Shown: one piece after another, positions 1 through 11,249 of the stretch
How positions within the stretch are numbered: position 1 is the stretch's first letter
Layout of the letters: every line of letters starts with the position of its first letter
The notes under the pieces: generated by a model
The model's input: only the letters and a program-made list of their open reading frames with translations
What the model was told of the DNA's origin: nothing
Databases searched by the model: none
NCBI GenBank assembly: GCA_964020155.1
Contig: OZ026558.1
Coordinates: forward strand, 2,383,663-2,447,662
DNA: 64,000 nucleotides
Origin: Chondrilla cf. caribensis
Lineage: Eukaryota > Porifera > Demospongiae > Chondrillida > Chondrillidae
Reading direction: 5' to 3'
Translations under genes and position numbers: made by a program

Positions 1-540
1 CACGGTGTGCCTCGTCATTCAGAGAGGATCATTTCCAGTAGCTGGACCGGGGTCCGTTCAACTGTGTTTAGATGAGGTAGCCGTGCTTGGTCGTCCACGT
101 GTTTACCTATACCTATATTGATAAGTGATATCTACCGGTATGTTCCCACTATGCTCACCTCTCCATTCACGTTTTTGTTCACCTTGTACATTTACCTATA
201 CGTTCACCTGTGTCATTTAAATAATTTGTACACTTTGTAATTGCACATCTTTGGTCGCCTTTGTTCACTTTTGTCACGTTCGCTCTCTTTAGATTTTGTT
301 CAAATTTCTGGCTAATTTGTGCGCCTCTCCATCCACCTATTTTTACTTGTAGCTTTTGTAAAACTAATTGACACTTAAGTTTGTTTTCCTCCTTCAAAGT
401 AGTGCAACTTTTTACACATTGTTCACCTTTCTCGTCACTTTGTGCACCTCTCCACCCGGCCACCTGTGTTCAATTTCTACAGTTCATTTACCCTTTACTC
501 ACCCCTTTGGTCAACTTTAGTCACTTTCCCTTTGGATTAA
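1..540. repeat. Dispersed duplicated block, copy A
   Basis: Bases 1-107 recur almost exactly at about 9168-9275 and 51570-51680. Bases 140-540, a degenerate tract built on the words TTGTTCAC and CACTTT, recur at about 51740-52160. The first part keeps the same open plus-strand frame in all three places, but no family is recognised. Copy A ends where the 25-bp minisatellite of the NLR-like tail begins, so it marks a duplication or recombination junction. Confidence 0.8.
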
Positions 541-542
541 TG

Positions 543-672
543 TCTACATACTCACTACATGTACTTGTCTACATACTCACTACATGTACTTGTCTACATA
601 CTCACTACGTGTACTTGTCTACATACTCACTACGTGTACTTGTCTACATACTCACTACATGTACTTGTCTAC
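543..672 (+). repeat. 25-bp minisatellite ending at a splice acceptor (copy 1)
   Basis: About five units built on CTACATACTCACTACATG plus TACTTGT. The last unit changes TCTACAT into TCTACAG, which is the acceptor of the following linker exon. Related arrays occupy the same position at 27413-27665 and 45293-45444. Confidence 0.85.
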
Positions 673-674
673 AG

Positions 675-2098
675 GTGTTCAAAGTGAGGTCATTTCTACT
701 GATCCTAAGATAGCACCAGTCAATGATCAACCCTCAGTCTATGGTGAGCTAACACACTCTGGACAGATGGTCCAAACTTACAATTGTTAGTTACTATTTC
801 AAAACGTCATCTGTATCTACAGGTGGTCAAAGTTCTTGTGTGAATGTGCCCATCAAAGAGCAGTTGACAGTCTATGGTGAGTTAATGATATTCATGATGA
901 CAAGATGATGTCTTCTTATATATGTATATATATTCTCTTCATTCTAAAAGAGCGGCCTCCATCAGATATTGGATTGCTAGCTGTTTGGAAAGAAATTTTG
1001 AACTGGGAACTTCCCATCAACCTTGGTGTCCCTTTTGTTAAGGTGAAGCATTGTCAGAAGGATCACGATTTAGGAGGCCTCGATGCTCTAAAAATATGGA
1101 AGAGTGGACAATGTAAGGGTATTCCCCCAACCTGGACCTCCCTTCTCAAAGCTGTTGAAACCACTGCAGGACCCATCCCTAGAGCAGAGCTAGAGGCCAA
1201 AGTACTATCTGAGAAGACATGGACACTGGTGAGCATTGTGCTTGTAGTGGACACTGGTGAGCATTGTGCTTGTAGTGGACACTGGTGAGCATTGTGCTTG
1301 TAGTGGACACTGGTGAGGATTGTGCTTGTAGTGGACACTGGTGAGCATTGTGCTGGTAGTGGACACTGGTGAGGATTGTGCTTGTAGTGGACACAGGTGA
1401 GCATTGTGCTTGTAGTGGACACTGGTGAGCATTGTGCTTGTAGTGGACACTGGTGAGCATTGTGCTTGTAGTGGACACTGGTGAGCATTTTGCTTGTAGT
1501 GGACACTGGTGAGGATTGTGCTTGTAGTGGACACTGTTGAGCATTGTGCTTGTAGTGGACACTGGTGAGCATTGTGCTTGTAGTGGACACTGTTGAGCAT
1601 TGTGCTTGTAGTGGACACTGGTGAGCATTTTGCTTGTAGTGGACACTGGTGAGGATTGTGCTTGTAGTGGACACTGTTGAGCATTGTGCTTGTAGTGGAC
1701 ACTGGTGAGGATTGTGCTTGTAGTGGACACTGTTGAGCATTGTGCTTGTAGTGGACACTGGTGAGCATTGTGCTTGTAGTGGACACTGGTGAGCATTGTG
1801 CTTGTACTAGACTGTATGTATCTAGGTCCCAAGTGTCCCTGTGTAGGAGGACAGTCCTTGTGTTGACTGCTGTGTCTCGATATCCTACTCCTCCCATGCA
1901 CCCAGGGATGACCCCTCCCCTACCCCCTGCGTCCCATCTGTACTGTCCACTACATGCAGTCCTGGTCACCTCACATGAAGTACACTAGTGCTATGTCAGT
2001 GTGTGGTCTCATGGGCTGGACCACATCCCCTCCACTGCTCATACTGTAGACATTGTCAGTGTTGTATTGAGTCTATTATATCCACACAGGAACCCTGA
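675..2098 (+). CDS. 3' end of an NLR-like gene: linker exons and Death-like domain (5' part missing)
   Basis: Four exons fit by phase: 675-743 and 823-876 (linkers starting GVQSEVISTD and GGQSSCVNVP), 951-1228 (Death-like domain) and a tiny last exon 2090-2098 that adds Glu-Pro and a stop. The domain reads ERPPSDIGLLAVWKEI and later LNWELPINLGVP, with a spaced W..L...LG core and a second block IPPTWTSLLKAVE, as in six-helix Death-fold domains. It is clearly paralogous to the last exon of the intact NLR-like gene at 46160-46446. No NACHT or LRR exon lies upstream inside the window; the upstream DNA is a dispersed repeat, so this may be a detached tail or the end of a gene lying to the left. 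The donor at 1229 sits in a 28-bp array. An AATAAA lies near 2376. Death-fold assignment is from motif spacing only. Confidence 0.6.
1221..1808 (+). repeat. 28-bp minisatellite made of an exon end plus its 5' splice site
   Basis: About 21 tandem 28-bp units. The first unit is the last eight bases of the Death-like exon (GGACACTG) followed by the intron start GTGAGCATTGTG. About 17 units keep GTGAG and four carry GTTGAG. Variants recur in the same order with a period near 140 bp, suggesting a higher-order repeat. Long minus-strand frames across it are repeat artefacts. Confidence 0.9.
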
Positions 2099-2170
2099 TG
2101 AGACATGGAGTTTGAGAATTTGCCTTTTTCCACAATTGTATAGGACTATAAAATAGATTAATTTCTGTTT
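1850..2170 (+). repeat. Paralogous intron and 3' end, copy 1
   Basis: This stretch closely matches 28230-28520, including the acceptor and tiny last exon (GAACCCTGA here, GAATCCTGA there). It shows that the NLR-like tails at 0.7-2.1 kb and 27.4-28.5 kb were duplicated with intron and downstream DNA. Confidence 0.8.
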
Positions 2171-2556
2171 TATAGTGTGTGTTATTGCTAACAAAAATAT
2201 TTTTTGGTATATTATTTCTTATCATTACTATTATTTAATTTATTATAATAATTCGATCTTGTATAGTTATTTTCATTGGAGACCCGCATGTGTTACAGAG
2301 GCTATAATTACATCAGACCAATAATGATGATGAATTTAATAATTTTATAATCTATCACTGGTGATCATGCCATTGAATAAAAATGATAATATAATAGATC
2401 TGGAGCTGGAATTATGTAGCCCACATAATATTATTATAATATATAATATACACAGTGGAAATTGCTGATGTTTATATATCACAGTCATATGCATGTGTGT
2501 GCATGCATATCATTATTACAATTATCCATGTACATACATGTAGCTATTATATATAT

Positions 2557-2744
<188 letters not shown>

Positions 2745-2749
2745 AATAT

Positions 2750-4985
2750 AATATTATATATTGTGCTGTTAACATTTTGAGCAATATTCAATCTCCATCA
2801 ATCATCCAAGACACAATCCAAATTTACATATACATAGTTAGGTTATAAATTCTATTTTGTAAACGCAACTAGATTATATTACGTCCTAACCTACATACAG
2901 TATGCACACGTGCTTTCAGATGTTAATTTTGAATATTGTTCTATTACCAGTAAGGGGGGATGATTACCCCACACTCTATGCTTCCAGAATGGTGAAGAAT
3001 GCTGGGAACATCTGCTTCAAATTGCAGTACTTTGACTTGCAGAATGTGTTCCTTTGGCTCAAAGGAAATCATCAAAATCCCTGTGTTACCCAGTGAATTG
3101 GCATCTGCATATTGCCTGTGGAAATAAACGAGGGACAATAAATTTTTCAATTACTAGTACTCGTTAGTGGTGTATGATCTGAGTATGTAAGTGCAATCCA
3201 TTACATCAGTGTACATAACAGTGAATGAACACAATGACCTATATGCACAAAGGTATAAAATGTGACAGGCCAATAATTGGGTATACTACATGTACTGTAC
3301 AACAATACTAATGTATTCTGGCAATAAAGGTAAGGCAAACAGCACCAAACCTCAGTAGCCTGTCTAGAGTTGTTTGGTTACATATTAAATTGTATAAATG
3401 ATAACTACAAGATTACACAAAATTAAGCCAAGGGAGGAGACAAAGAATATAAACTGTACAACACACTTCTGTGTGAATTGTGACGTTGTTACAAGGTCTA
3501 GTCACTAAACTGATTGCAGGTACCTTACAGACACACCTGGCTGGAGTGCTGGTGGAGAAATTAACAGTAAACAGTCAACAACTTTAGATGGACTGTAGGT
3601 AATGGAAGCATTCTAAACTTCCATACGTTGGTAGTTGACTGGATCTTTTGGGATACCACTCTGAACTGTAGTGTGCAGTGTAGAAGTCCAAAGAGGTATT
3701 CATGAGTACATGTGCAAATGTTTGTGTAGGTTTGTGTGCATGTGTGCATGAGTACATGTGAGCGTGCATGTACATATTTGTGCATATGTGCACCGATTCT
3801 GTTAGGACAATGTTCACTGAATGTCATCTATATAAGTGCACAATAAATCAGTAGTGCTACAAATATAGCTGTAGATGTATTATGTGTTTTCCTAGCTCCA
3901 CATACAGTAATACTATGGCATTAGCAAGACCCCTTGTTACTAAACTCTTGTGTAGTCTACATGTCATCATCTGATGAACCTCTAAAGTTGTGTTCCTCAC
4001 TGTCAACAGGGGCACCCTTACAATATGCAATCACTTCAACTTGATGTCTCCCTGTAGTCAGTGCTCTCATGACGTCCTACTTCATCACACTGTCACCTAC
4101 ACAAGAAATGAGAACCTACATTGACTGTGCATACCCATACCTACAACATATCTATAGAGCACACCTGGGTGCATCGTAATGTAAGTATTTATACTTGTAT
4201 CCTGGTTGATGAATGGATCAAAGTACAAGTCTACACTCATAATTCATGCAGCACAGGTCAGTGATACGGAACAGGTCACCAGACAATTGTTACAATCAAT
4301 GGATCACAAACTGGTTGGGAAATCAGTGTACACTTTCCAATGTGCATATACACACTACAGTGGTATATTGTATTACAACAATGTAGGATTTACACGGCTT
4401 ACTAAATAACCTCCAGCAGGTGTGTGTCTGTGGGGGTGGGGAGCACAGGATAGGGTAGCAGATTCTGTAGGTACTTTAATATATCACCTGCTACCTATAT
4501 ACATCACTCAAATCACATGATGATCATGTGATTACATCCCTACTCTTCTAATACAAGCCTAGAGGATTATAATGTTTTATACTTGAAAATATTCTGTTGA
4601 ATCAACTACCCCAGAGGAGACATTTCCCTATAATACATATATGGCACTTACACCACATGATGCATGTGACCACCATGTGCCCAGCATCATGTGTGTCATG
4701 TCAGATGCATCCACTCACAATCCTCTTCCTCCCCACCATCCAGCTTGCAACAGGTGCTCTCTGTGTTGCCATGTGGGCTGCACTTGAAAACCACAAACCC
4801 AGCAGGCCAGGTGTACTTTCCTACAGGTACACACATATAACCACTAACATCATCACATCACAAACTAGTACCAATATTATGTGTAATACCACCATTATTA
4901 CTTTTGACGCAGACAGAAAAGATCCAGTAGAATTATGTATGACTCTGTACAGTAAGTACAATGTTGTATAATATTGTTCAGTTTA
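2750..4985. other. Intergenic or intronic DNA without a supported gene
   Basis: AT-rich sequence. Around 4196-4370 it resembles 16690-16880, a diverged dispersed repeat. One weak plus-strand exon pair is possible, 4757-4809 (ending ALENHKPSRP before GTGTAC) and 4912-4950, but support is only splice-like ends, so it is not called as a gene. Confidence 0.5.
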
Positions 4986-4989
4986 AGGG

Positions 4990-5760
4990 AGTAAATTTGT
5001 AGAATTGTGTTTTTTGTATACATAGGTTAGATTCTGATAACCATCAGTCCTTGATTAATCCTCTATACATCAGACCACATAAAACTGTTTTACCCTAAAT
5101 GAGGTCCCTAATGTGGTGCATTGACAACATCTGGGATGAGTGCATCTGCTTTGTATTGTATGGCAGGAATTATTATTAACGGGAATTAAATTTAATTGTA
5201 ATTTAAATTTAGGTGAAATTGTGAGAAATTTAGATTGTAGTTACATTTTGGCAAGTAGACAGTTGTTATAATCATATCTATCGTCAATTATTACCTACCA
5301 ACATCATCTCCACCTAAAAAGTAAACTGCAGGCTACAATCAACACTGCAAAATGATGGCGAATTTCCTGATGGAATTGGTTGCATAACATCACAAAATAA
5401 CAATTGTGTACACTTTGATGGACGTGTAATTATTATCTTATTGGCATGTAGCTCATAAGATTACCAATTCACAGACATTCCCTGGTATACAGTAATCCAT
5501 CCCTAGGTCAGAAGACCTTGTGGTTTCACAATCACAATCAACAGCAATTTTCAGGCCAAAATGACAACCCATCTATATATCAATAGCATGGCAGGACCAG
5601 GCCTTCTTATCCATTCTACACAGAGTTCTCCATGTAGGAGGACCATGGTCGGACAACACAACAATACCATATTGCACAGCTTACTTGAGAGAGAGCTGAT
5701 TCCAGAGAGTTTGCAAGTCTCAATGGTGTAGCTGGCATTGCCCACCACTGTCTCCCCTTT
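4990..5760. repeat. Segmental duplication block, copy A
   Basis: This block matches 48780-49530 and then 51312-51345, interrupted there by the foldback element. It is the left part of a collinear duplication that also pairs 9012-9372 with 51385-51770 and 9355-9870 with 52775-53102. It includes one exon of the minus-strand Ig-like gene. Confidence 0.85.
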
Positions 5761-5924
5761 CAGGGCACTTACAGTGAACTTGTTGTCAGCAAGGAGCAGG
5801 TCTTGTTCAGCAATTGAATAGGGATGTGCCTGGAATGTGGATGAAGTGCTGGACTAGGTACCACTGTATCACTGACCACTGGTTTGTGAACAGGTGTTGC
5901 AATGATAGGAAATCATGCATGTAG

Positions 5925-5996
<72 letters not shown>

Positions 5997-8900
5997 CTGT
6001 ACCTACATAGATACATACCATCCGTTCCTGTACTGTTCCATCAAATACACATGTACACCTCCATATTTCTATGTGTCTGCTCACATTGACAACAAACAGG
6101 CAGTACTCACAGGCTGTTGGTGGTGAATTGTTGATTGAGCATGTGAATATCAGTCCTTCCCCACATTCCAGGATGAGATATAGCCTCCTTCAGATGCCTC
6201 ACTTATGGACAGAGCTACAATTGCCAGGGGAGAATGTGACACACACATTGCACATGATTTATATGACACACTGTATATATGACCACATAGGACTAGGTAC
6301 ACGCACACATACGTATTTCACTAATTAACTAAATGATATGGGATACGTGTTGTGGCTGCAACAATAAACAAACAAAGGGTAAGCACAGTAAACACCAGAT
6401 ACTGTGAATAACAACCAGACAACACAAGGGTGCTGGGGAGGGCTATGTTGAGTGCAATGGTTAAGCTGGGAGGCATAATACATATATGTAGCCTGAGAGA
6501 TACATACAGTATGTACTGAAGTTACATAAGAGCCACTGGGAACAGTTATCAAGTATAATGTCACCAGGCATTATGTACTTTTCCTTCAAATCAAGACTAA
6601 TTTGTCATTCAGAATCTATGAGGGTTGTACATTTTTGGATACCATTTCCAATGTATCACAAACAATGAGGGAGTTATGAGGGGGCGTACAGTGTGGTGTT
6701 GTGAGGGGACGTACAGAGTGGTGTATTGTGGGGATGCACAGAGTAGTGTTGTGAGAAATGCAGCGGATCACACATGAACAATATAATGAGATGAGGATTA
6801 AAGAGTATAAATAAGATGCATTGGAGGTGACAATTGAGTGACAATTTCCCCACTAGGATGCTGATAGCTGTTAATGTCACATGGAGTGATTGACTGTGGT
6901 TAGACAACATGTGCCTATTGAAATTAAGACTCACTGCATGACAGAGTTAGCTGAGGTGTGGAGGAAGTAGTTAGCTGGGGTGTGGAGGAAGTACTTAGCT
7001 GAGGTGTGGAGGAAGTAGTTAGCTGGGGTGTGGAGGAAGTAGTTAGCTGGGGTGTGGAGGAAGTAGTTAGCTGAGGTGTGGAGGAAGTAGTTAGCTGAGG
7101 TGTGGAGGAAGTAGTCAGCTGGGGTGTGGAGGAAGTAGTTAGCTGGGGTGTGGAGGAAGTAGTTAGCTGAGGTGTGGAGGAAGTAGTTAGCTGGGGTGTG
7201 GAGGAAGTAGTTCGCTGAGGTGTGGAGGAAGTAGTTAGCTGGGGTGTGGAGGAAGTAGTTAGCTGGGGTGTGGAGGAAGTAGTTCGCTGAGGTGTGGAGG
7301 AAGTAGTTAGCTGGGGTGTGGAGGAAGTAGTTAGCTGGGGTGTGGAGGAAGTAGTTAGCTGGGGTGTGGAGGAAGTAGTTAGCTGGGGTGTGGAGGAAGC
7401 AGTTAGCTGAGGTGTGGAGGAAGTAGTCAGCTGGGGTGTGGAGGAAGTAGTTAGCTGGGGTGTGGAGGAAGTAGTTAGCTGAGGTGTGGAGGAAGTAGTT
7501 AGCTGGGGTATGGAGGAAGCAGTTAGCTGAGGTGTGGAGGAAGTAGTCAGCTGGGGTGTGGAGGAAGTAGTTAGCTGGGGTGTGGAGGAAGCAGTTAGCT
7601 GAGGTGTGGAGGAAGTAGTCAGCTGGGGTGTGGAGGAAGTAGTTAGCTGAGGTGTGGAGGAAGTAGTTAGCTGAGGTGTGGAGGAAGTAGTTAGCTGAGG
7701 TGTGGAGGAAGTAGTTAGCTGGGGTGTGGAGGAAGTAGTTAGCTGAGGTGTGGAGGAAGTAGTTAGCTGAAGTGTGGAGGAAGTAGTTAGCTGTGGTGTG
7801 GAGGAAGTAGTTAGCTGGGGTGTGGAGGAAGTAGTTAGCTGAGATGTGGAGGAAGTAGTTAGCTGAGGTCTGAAGGATGTAGTTAGCTGTGTGCTGTCAG
7901 ATATATGTGTACATAGTAGCAAGGAGCAAGATACACACAAGGCCTGTGTTCCTACTGACTCACATAAAAATTGGATTCTAACTATGGACCTTAGGTGCAT
8001 TATGTTAGGTCGACGTCACTCCAGTATATACAGTCAAACCTGATTGGTTATTTACCGCAGTGGGTGGAGTCTTCCCAGCAGGAACTTGTTTAAGGGGAGA
8101 TTCCTGTCATTAGGAAACTTCCTGTAGGCCACTTTTGGGATGGTACATACACCGAGATACCGATAATGAAATTTAATAAGAAAGTATATATTAATATGTA
8201 ACCTGATACATCGTAGGTTAACCTTTCAGATACAGTGAATATTCCATAACCTGCCACAGTTCGTTTTCCAAAATATGGTGGATTGATGAGTATGGCAGTT
8301 CACCTCGATATTCATCAGTACTTGTATACTATATTGGTACAGTACTGGGTAATTGTGGTGGATTAAAGGTTTGACAGATAAACTGGTGGTGGATTAACGG
8401 GAATTCACTGTATTTCCTCAAGAGTAGCCTCAATGAGCCTTCACTGTACACAGAGAAGAGCTGCACTTCTCAAAGCCATATGTGATATCACGTAGGTTGT
8501 AGAGAGCTTGTATGATTAGTGTAGTACACATCAGGGATCAACTGTAGAATACGATCACAGCCCCGGGCGCTTAATAAACTAAACCATAAACCAACCCTAA
8601 CCCTAAAACCAAATCACAACTGTTACATACGGGCGTCAATCGTGATCGTATTCTACAGTTGACCCCACATCAGCTACACAACATGCCCGTTCATGATGTA
8701 TTAAATTTTGGGAAACACCATAATTTGACATACACAACAAAATATGTACAAGATGGAAATTTTACATGATCATATTATAGAATTAAACTGCGTCGTGTAA
8801 TTTCCTTGGCAAGTAAGTATATTACAAGTAAACTTGATCCAAAAAGTGCACACCATATCAACAGAATGTCTTCCCCCCTAATTCATCCACTCACCCACGA

Positions 8901-9046
8901 GAGATCCCGATGTGTAGTACAGTCCAATAACTGGTTCTTCATCACCAATCCGGCACTTGTAGTTGCCACTGCTGTATCCTGTGTTCAAACGTGATACCAA
9001 GAGCTTACTCTTAAAGTCTTCCTTCACGAGTAGAGGTAGCTGACAT
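5685..9046 (-). CDS. Ig-like extracellular protein gene with a Ser/Thr/Pro repeat exon (partial model)
   Basis: Reading from right to left, exon 9046-8895 begins with CQLPLLVKEDF and contains TGYSSGNYKCRIGDEE, which fits Ig B- and F-strand cysteines. Exon 7889-6944 is a 24-bp VNTR read as (TSSTPQLT)n. Exon about 6178-6019 contains GEGLIFTCSINNSPP and RCTCVFDGTVQERM. Exon 5853-5685 contains DLLLADNKFTVSALKGE and NASYTIETCKLSG. The last two join in phase 0. An extra exon with ISILVGKLSLNC near 6864 could link the VNTR exon to the next by phase, but its donor is poor. The 9046-8895 exon ends in phase 1 while the VNTR exon needs phase 2, so an exon is missing or the two belong to different transcripts. 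A cell-surface or secreted Ig-superfamily molecule is inferred. No transmembrane or signal exon was found. Copy B at 48.8-51.5 kb is broken. Confidence 0.5.
5926..5995. repeat. (CA)n microsatellite
   Basis: A CA run of about 70 bp lying in the proposed intron just 3' of the exon that ends at 6019 on the minus strand. Confidence 0.97.
6944..7889 (-). repeat. 24-bp VNTR forming a mucin-like exon
   Basis: About 39 units of 24 bp encode (TSSTPQLT)n on the minus strand without a frameshift. The array is bounded by an acceptor-like TATCTGACAG on its 5' side and a consensus donor GTGAGT on its 3' side (exon end TCATGCA). Variants change single residues (Pro to Ser, Thr to Ala, Leu to Arg) but never the frame. 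About two thirds of the residues are Thr, Ser or Pro, typical of an O-glycosylated stalk. Because units are multiples of three, copy-number change would alter stalk length without breaking the protein. Confidence 0.7.
8535..8665. mobile_element. 131-bp hAT-like MITE with 8-bp target duplication
   Basis: Inverted ends GGATCAACTGTAGAATACG and, reversed from the other side, GGGTCAACTGTAGAATACG. Both flanks carry the direct repeat CACATCAG (8527-8534 and 8666-8673). An 8-bp duplication is typical of hAT elements. The interior contains CCAACCCTAACCCTAA, a telomere-like word. Confidence 0.85.
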
Positions 9047-9372
9047 CTGAGAAACGACAGACAGCCATTTTATAAAAGCGCTTGTGATGACATCATCAAA
9101 CGGGCCAAACGTCATAGGCAATTGACGTGATTATCGCGTGCTCGTTCGAAGAAGACAAGCTATGCTCCACGGTGTGCCTCGTCATTCAGAGAGGATCATT
9201 TCCAGTAGCTGGACCGGGGTCCGTTCAACTGTGTTCAGATGAGGTAGCCGTGCTTGGTCGTCCACGTGTTTACGCTTTGTCTACCTCTCTGTTTGCCCGT
9301 GATCACGTTCTTCCCACCATAGACCCTAGATACCTATGTTCCCACTATGCTCACCATGGCCACTACACTTGA
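9012..9372. repeat. Segmental duplication block with conserved open frame
   Basis: Matches 51385-51770 with few changes, apart from a roughly 30-bp insertion in the other copy. A plus-strand frame runs from about 9127 to 9369, containing ACSFEEDKLCSTVCLVIQ and VAGPGSVQLC; it is preserved in copies at 1 and 51.5 kb. No family is recognised and no ATG starts it, so coding status is open. Confidence 0.6.
9060..9160. promoter_or_regulatory. Promoter-like segment with TATA and CRE-like words
   Basis: The word TTTTATAAAAG lies near 9068, followed within 90 bp by TGACATCA, a CGTCA word and TGACGTGA, which resemble ATF/CREB sites. On the minus strand these words lie upstream of the TATA word, which lies about 20 bases upstream of the Ig-like exon at 9046; on the plus strand they lie downstream. 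Copy B (near 51440-51510) keeps the TATA word but changes some CRE-like words. Function is inferred from words only. Confidence 0.3.
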
Positions 9373-9537
9373 GAATTCTGCGGGAGTCTTTATGCTCAAT
9401 TATGTGACCATGCAATTGTGTTTGTATATACGAGGGAGAGTTTGTTAGGAAGGTAGAGTAAAATATTGATAGCATGTGAGTTGGTACTTGATATTATATT
9501 CATATTATATGCATCTATCTCAGAACATTCCCTGATA

Positions 9538-9722
9538 CGGTGAAACCTCTCTAATCCGACACTCAATGGGACCTGAGAATAATGTTGGATTAGGAGGTTG
9601 TTGGATTATGGAGTACCTCTTACCATACTTATGTATAGTGACTGTACCTCATATAATGGTTGGATTAGAGAGAATGTTGGATTATATATATATAGAGGTG
9701 TTGGATTAGCGAGGTTTCACTG
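9538..9722. mobile_element. 185-bp Tc1/mariner-like MITE with TA target duplication
   Basis: Ends are CGGTGAAACCTCTCTAATCC on the left and, reversed, CAGTGAAACCTCGCTAATCC on the right, flanked by TA (9536-9537 and 9723-9724). The paralogous block reads CCTGATATGTACAT at 52957-52970 with no element, which is a natural empty site. Confidence 0.9.
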
Positions 9723-9869
9723 TATGTACATAATGTAATATGTATTATAGTCACTTCACTCAAGACTTGTGGTATCTTCAAGTAATTAATAGGCAAGTTA
9801 TAGTGTAATATTCTGGAATGAGTTATAATCATGTCTGTTTGTTCAAAGTGGTTATTATGGGGATCACAG

Positions 9870-11192
9870 TGCTTGTGAGTGTGGTGGAGGCTGTCTATCA
9901 CTACCAAGCTCCTCGAACCATGTCCGAATTGCAAGACCAGTTTTTGTATTTCCTTGTGGAATGCTTGAGGGTACTTCTTGATGGTGTGTTAGTGTGTGTG
10001 CGTGTTTGTGTGTGTGTTGTGTCATGTCCATACCCTGGTGCCTACTTGCATGTAACAGTACTTCTGCAGTTCCTCTGAACAGCTCCTATTTATCCAACAT
10101 GGCTGCTGAGCTTATTAGCTGCAGACAAAACTTTCCCACAGTCATTTTTTGTCCCCTTTACATAGTATGGGACTTGATATCAATTAATGAGCGTGGGAAC
10201 ATGTTTAATGTTAACATTCCGCTGGTTAATAGGCCAAACCATTCATTATGCCACAATTTTCTGGCACGAATTCATCAGTATGGGGAAAGTATTCTATATT
10301 ATTATTATGTATAATATATATATATATATAATATTGTATGTTAAATGCATTGAGAGAACCTGAACACATCTTTATACAGTCCCCTACCATGATGCTGATT
10401 TCATGTTTGAGCTCTCAACCCGAAGCAGTGCTTCAGGCAGTTTTATTGACAGACAAGGCACAGGGTATGTATTGTACGCACCAATATCTTCAACATCATG
10501 CTGATTTTATCTCTTCACATGAGTACATGTGTATGTACATTCATATTTACTTCGTTGTTTTTGTTCACTGTACCTCCATAGGGAATTCACAGGGGAAGAA
10601 TTGTTCGCTAATCCAGCAGCTTATCAGTGACTCAGCTTTGATGCATTCAAATAGCTCCCCTTACACAGCTGTGAGTTCATGTTATTTTATATGTATGTAC
10701 ATTACGTGACACTGTAAGAACAATACACAATACAAATACATTCGTATAGCCTACATACATGCATAGATAGTTGTATGGTCGGTAATGAACTATTCTTATG
10801 TACATATCGGGCTGAAAGTGAAGAGTTTGACATGTTATCAAAGATGAGGATTTCCAAGATGTATGTCATAAGAAGAAAGTTACTGTTACCAATCCAATTA
10901 GCAAAAGACTGTGACATACGGAGAAAGAGTATGTTCTCACAGATGCCATTATTTGATGAACTTATTTGAGGTTTCACAATTCTAGTTATTACTTTTACCC
11001 AGTTTCATTCGGAAGAAATCAGAAAATGCTTATGTTTCAATGCATGAGGGTAACCCACTCTACGCATCCACCAAAGAACTGCTTATAATCACAACAGAAA
11101 CGATAATAAATATGGAAGTTGTTGTGGACAGTGAAAGTGGTGTTCCTCATTTACAGCTGGATAGCAGCCCTAACAGTACTGAAGACAAATAA
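9870..11192 (+). CDS. Unrecognised gene, 3' part in five phase-matched exons
   Basis: Exons 9870-9983, 10380-10464, 10582-10626, 10771-10860 and 11003-11192 join in phases 1, 2, 2 and 2 to one open frame that ends in TAA. Readable pieces are VVEAVYHYQAPRTMSELQDQ, PYHDADFMFELSTRSSASG, GEFTGEELFANPAAY, RAESEEFDMLSKMRISK and SMHEGNPLYASTKELLIITT. All introns have GT and AG ends, though GTGACT after 10626 is weak. The first exon needs one base from an exon further upstream, so the start is missing. I do not recognise the family. In the duplicate at 53.1 kb the match stops at the first acceptor, where a degenerate repeat takes over, so only this copy keeps the exons. Confidence 0.5.
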
Positions 11193-11249
11193 TATAATGC
11201 TATTGTAGAGGGAGTACCATGCACATTGATTTTAATTGCATATGATTAG

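Noticed and set aside
1063..1969. Three long minus-strand frames of 231-254 residues
   Set aside because: They only read the 28-bp minisatellite; 28 is not a multiple of three, so all frames cycle through the same words.
6944..7889. CRISPR-like array
   Set aside because: Units abut without unique spacers and the setting is eukaryotic; it is a tandem VNTR.
8581..8606. True telomere or chromosome end
   Set aside because: Only two telomere-like units, inside a small MITE.
10380..10669. Alternative frame with SPTMMLISCLSSQPEAV and NSQGKNCSLIQQLISDSA
   Set aside because: It looks coding but does not join the 9870-9983 exon in phase, whereas the DADFMFELSTRSS frame does.
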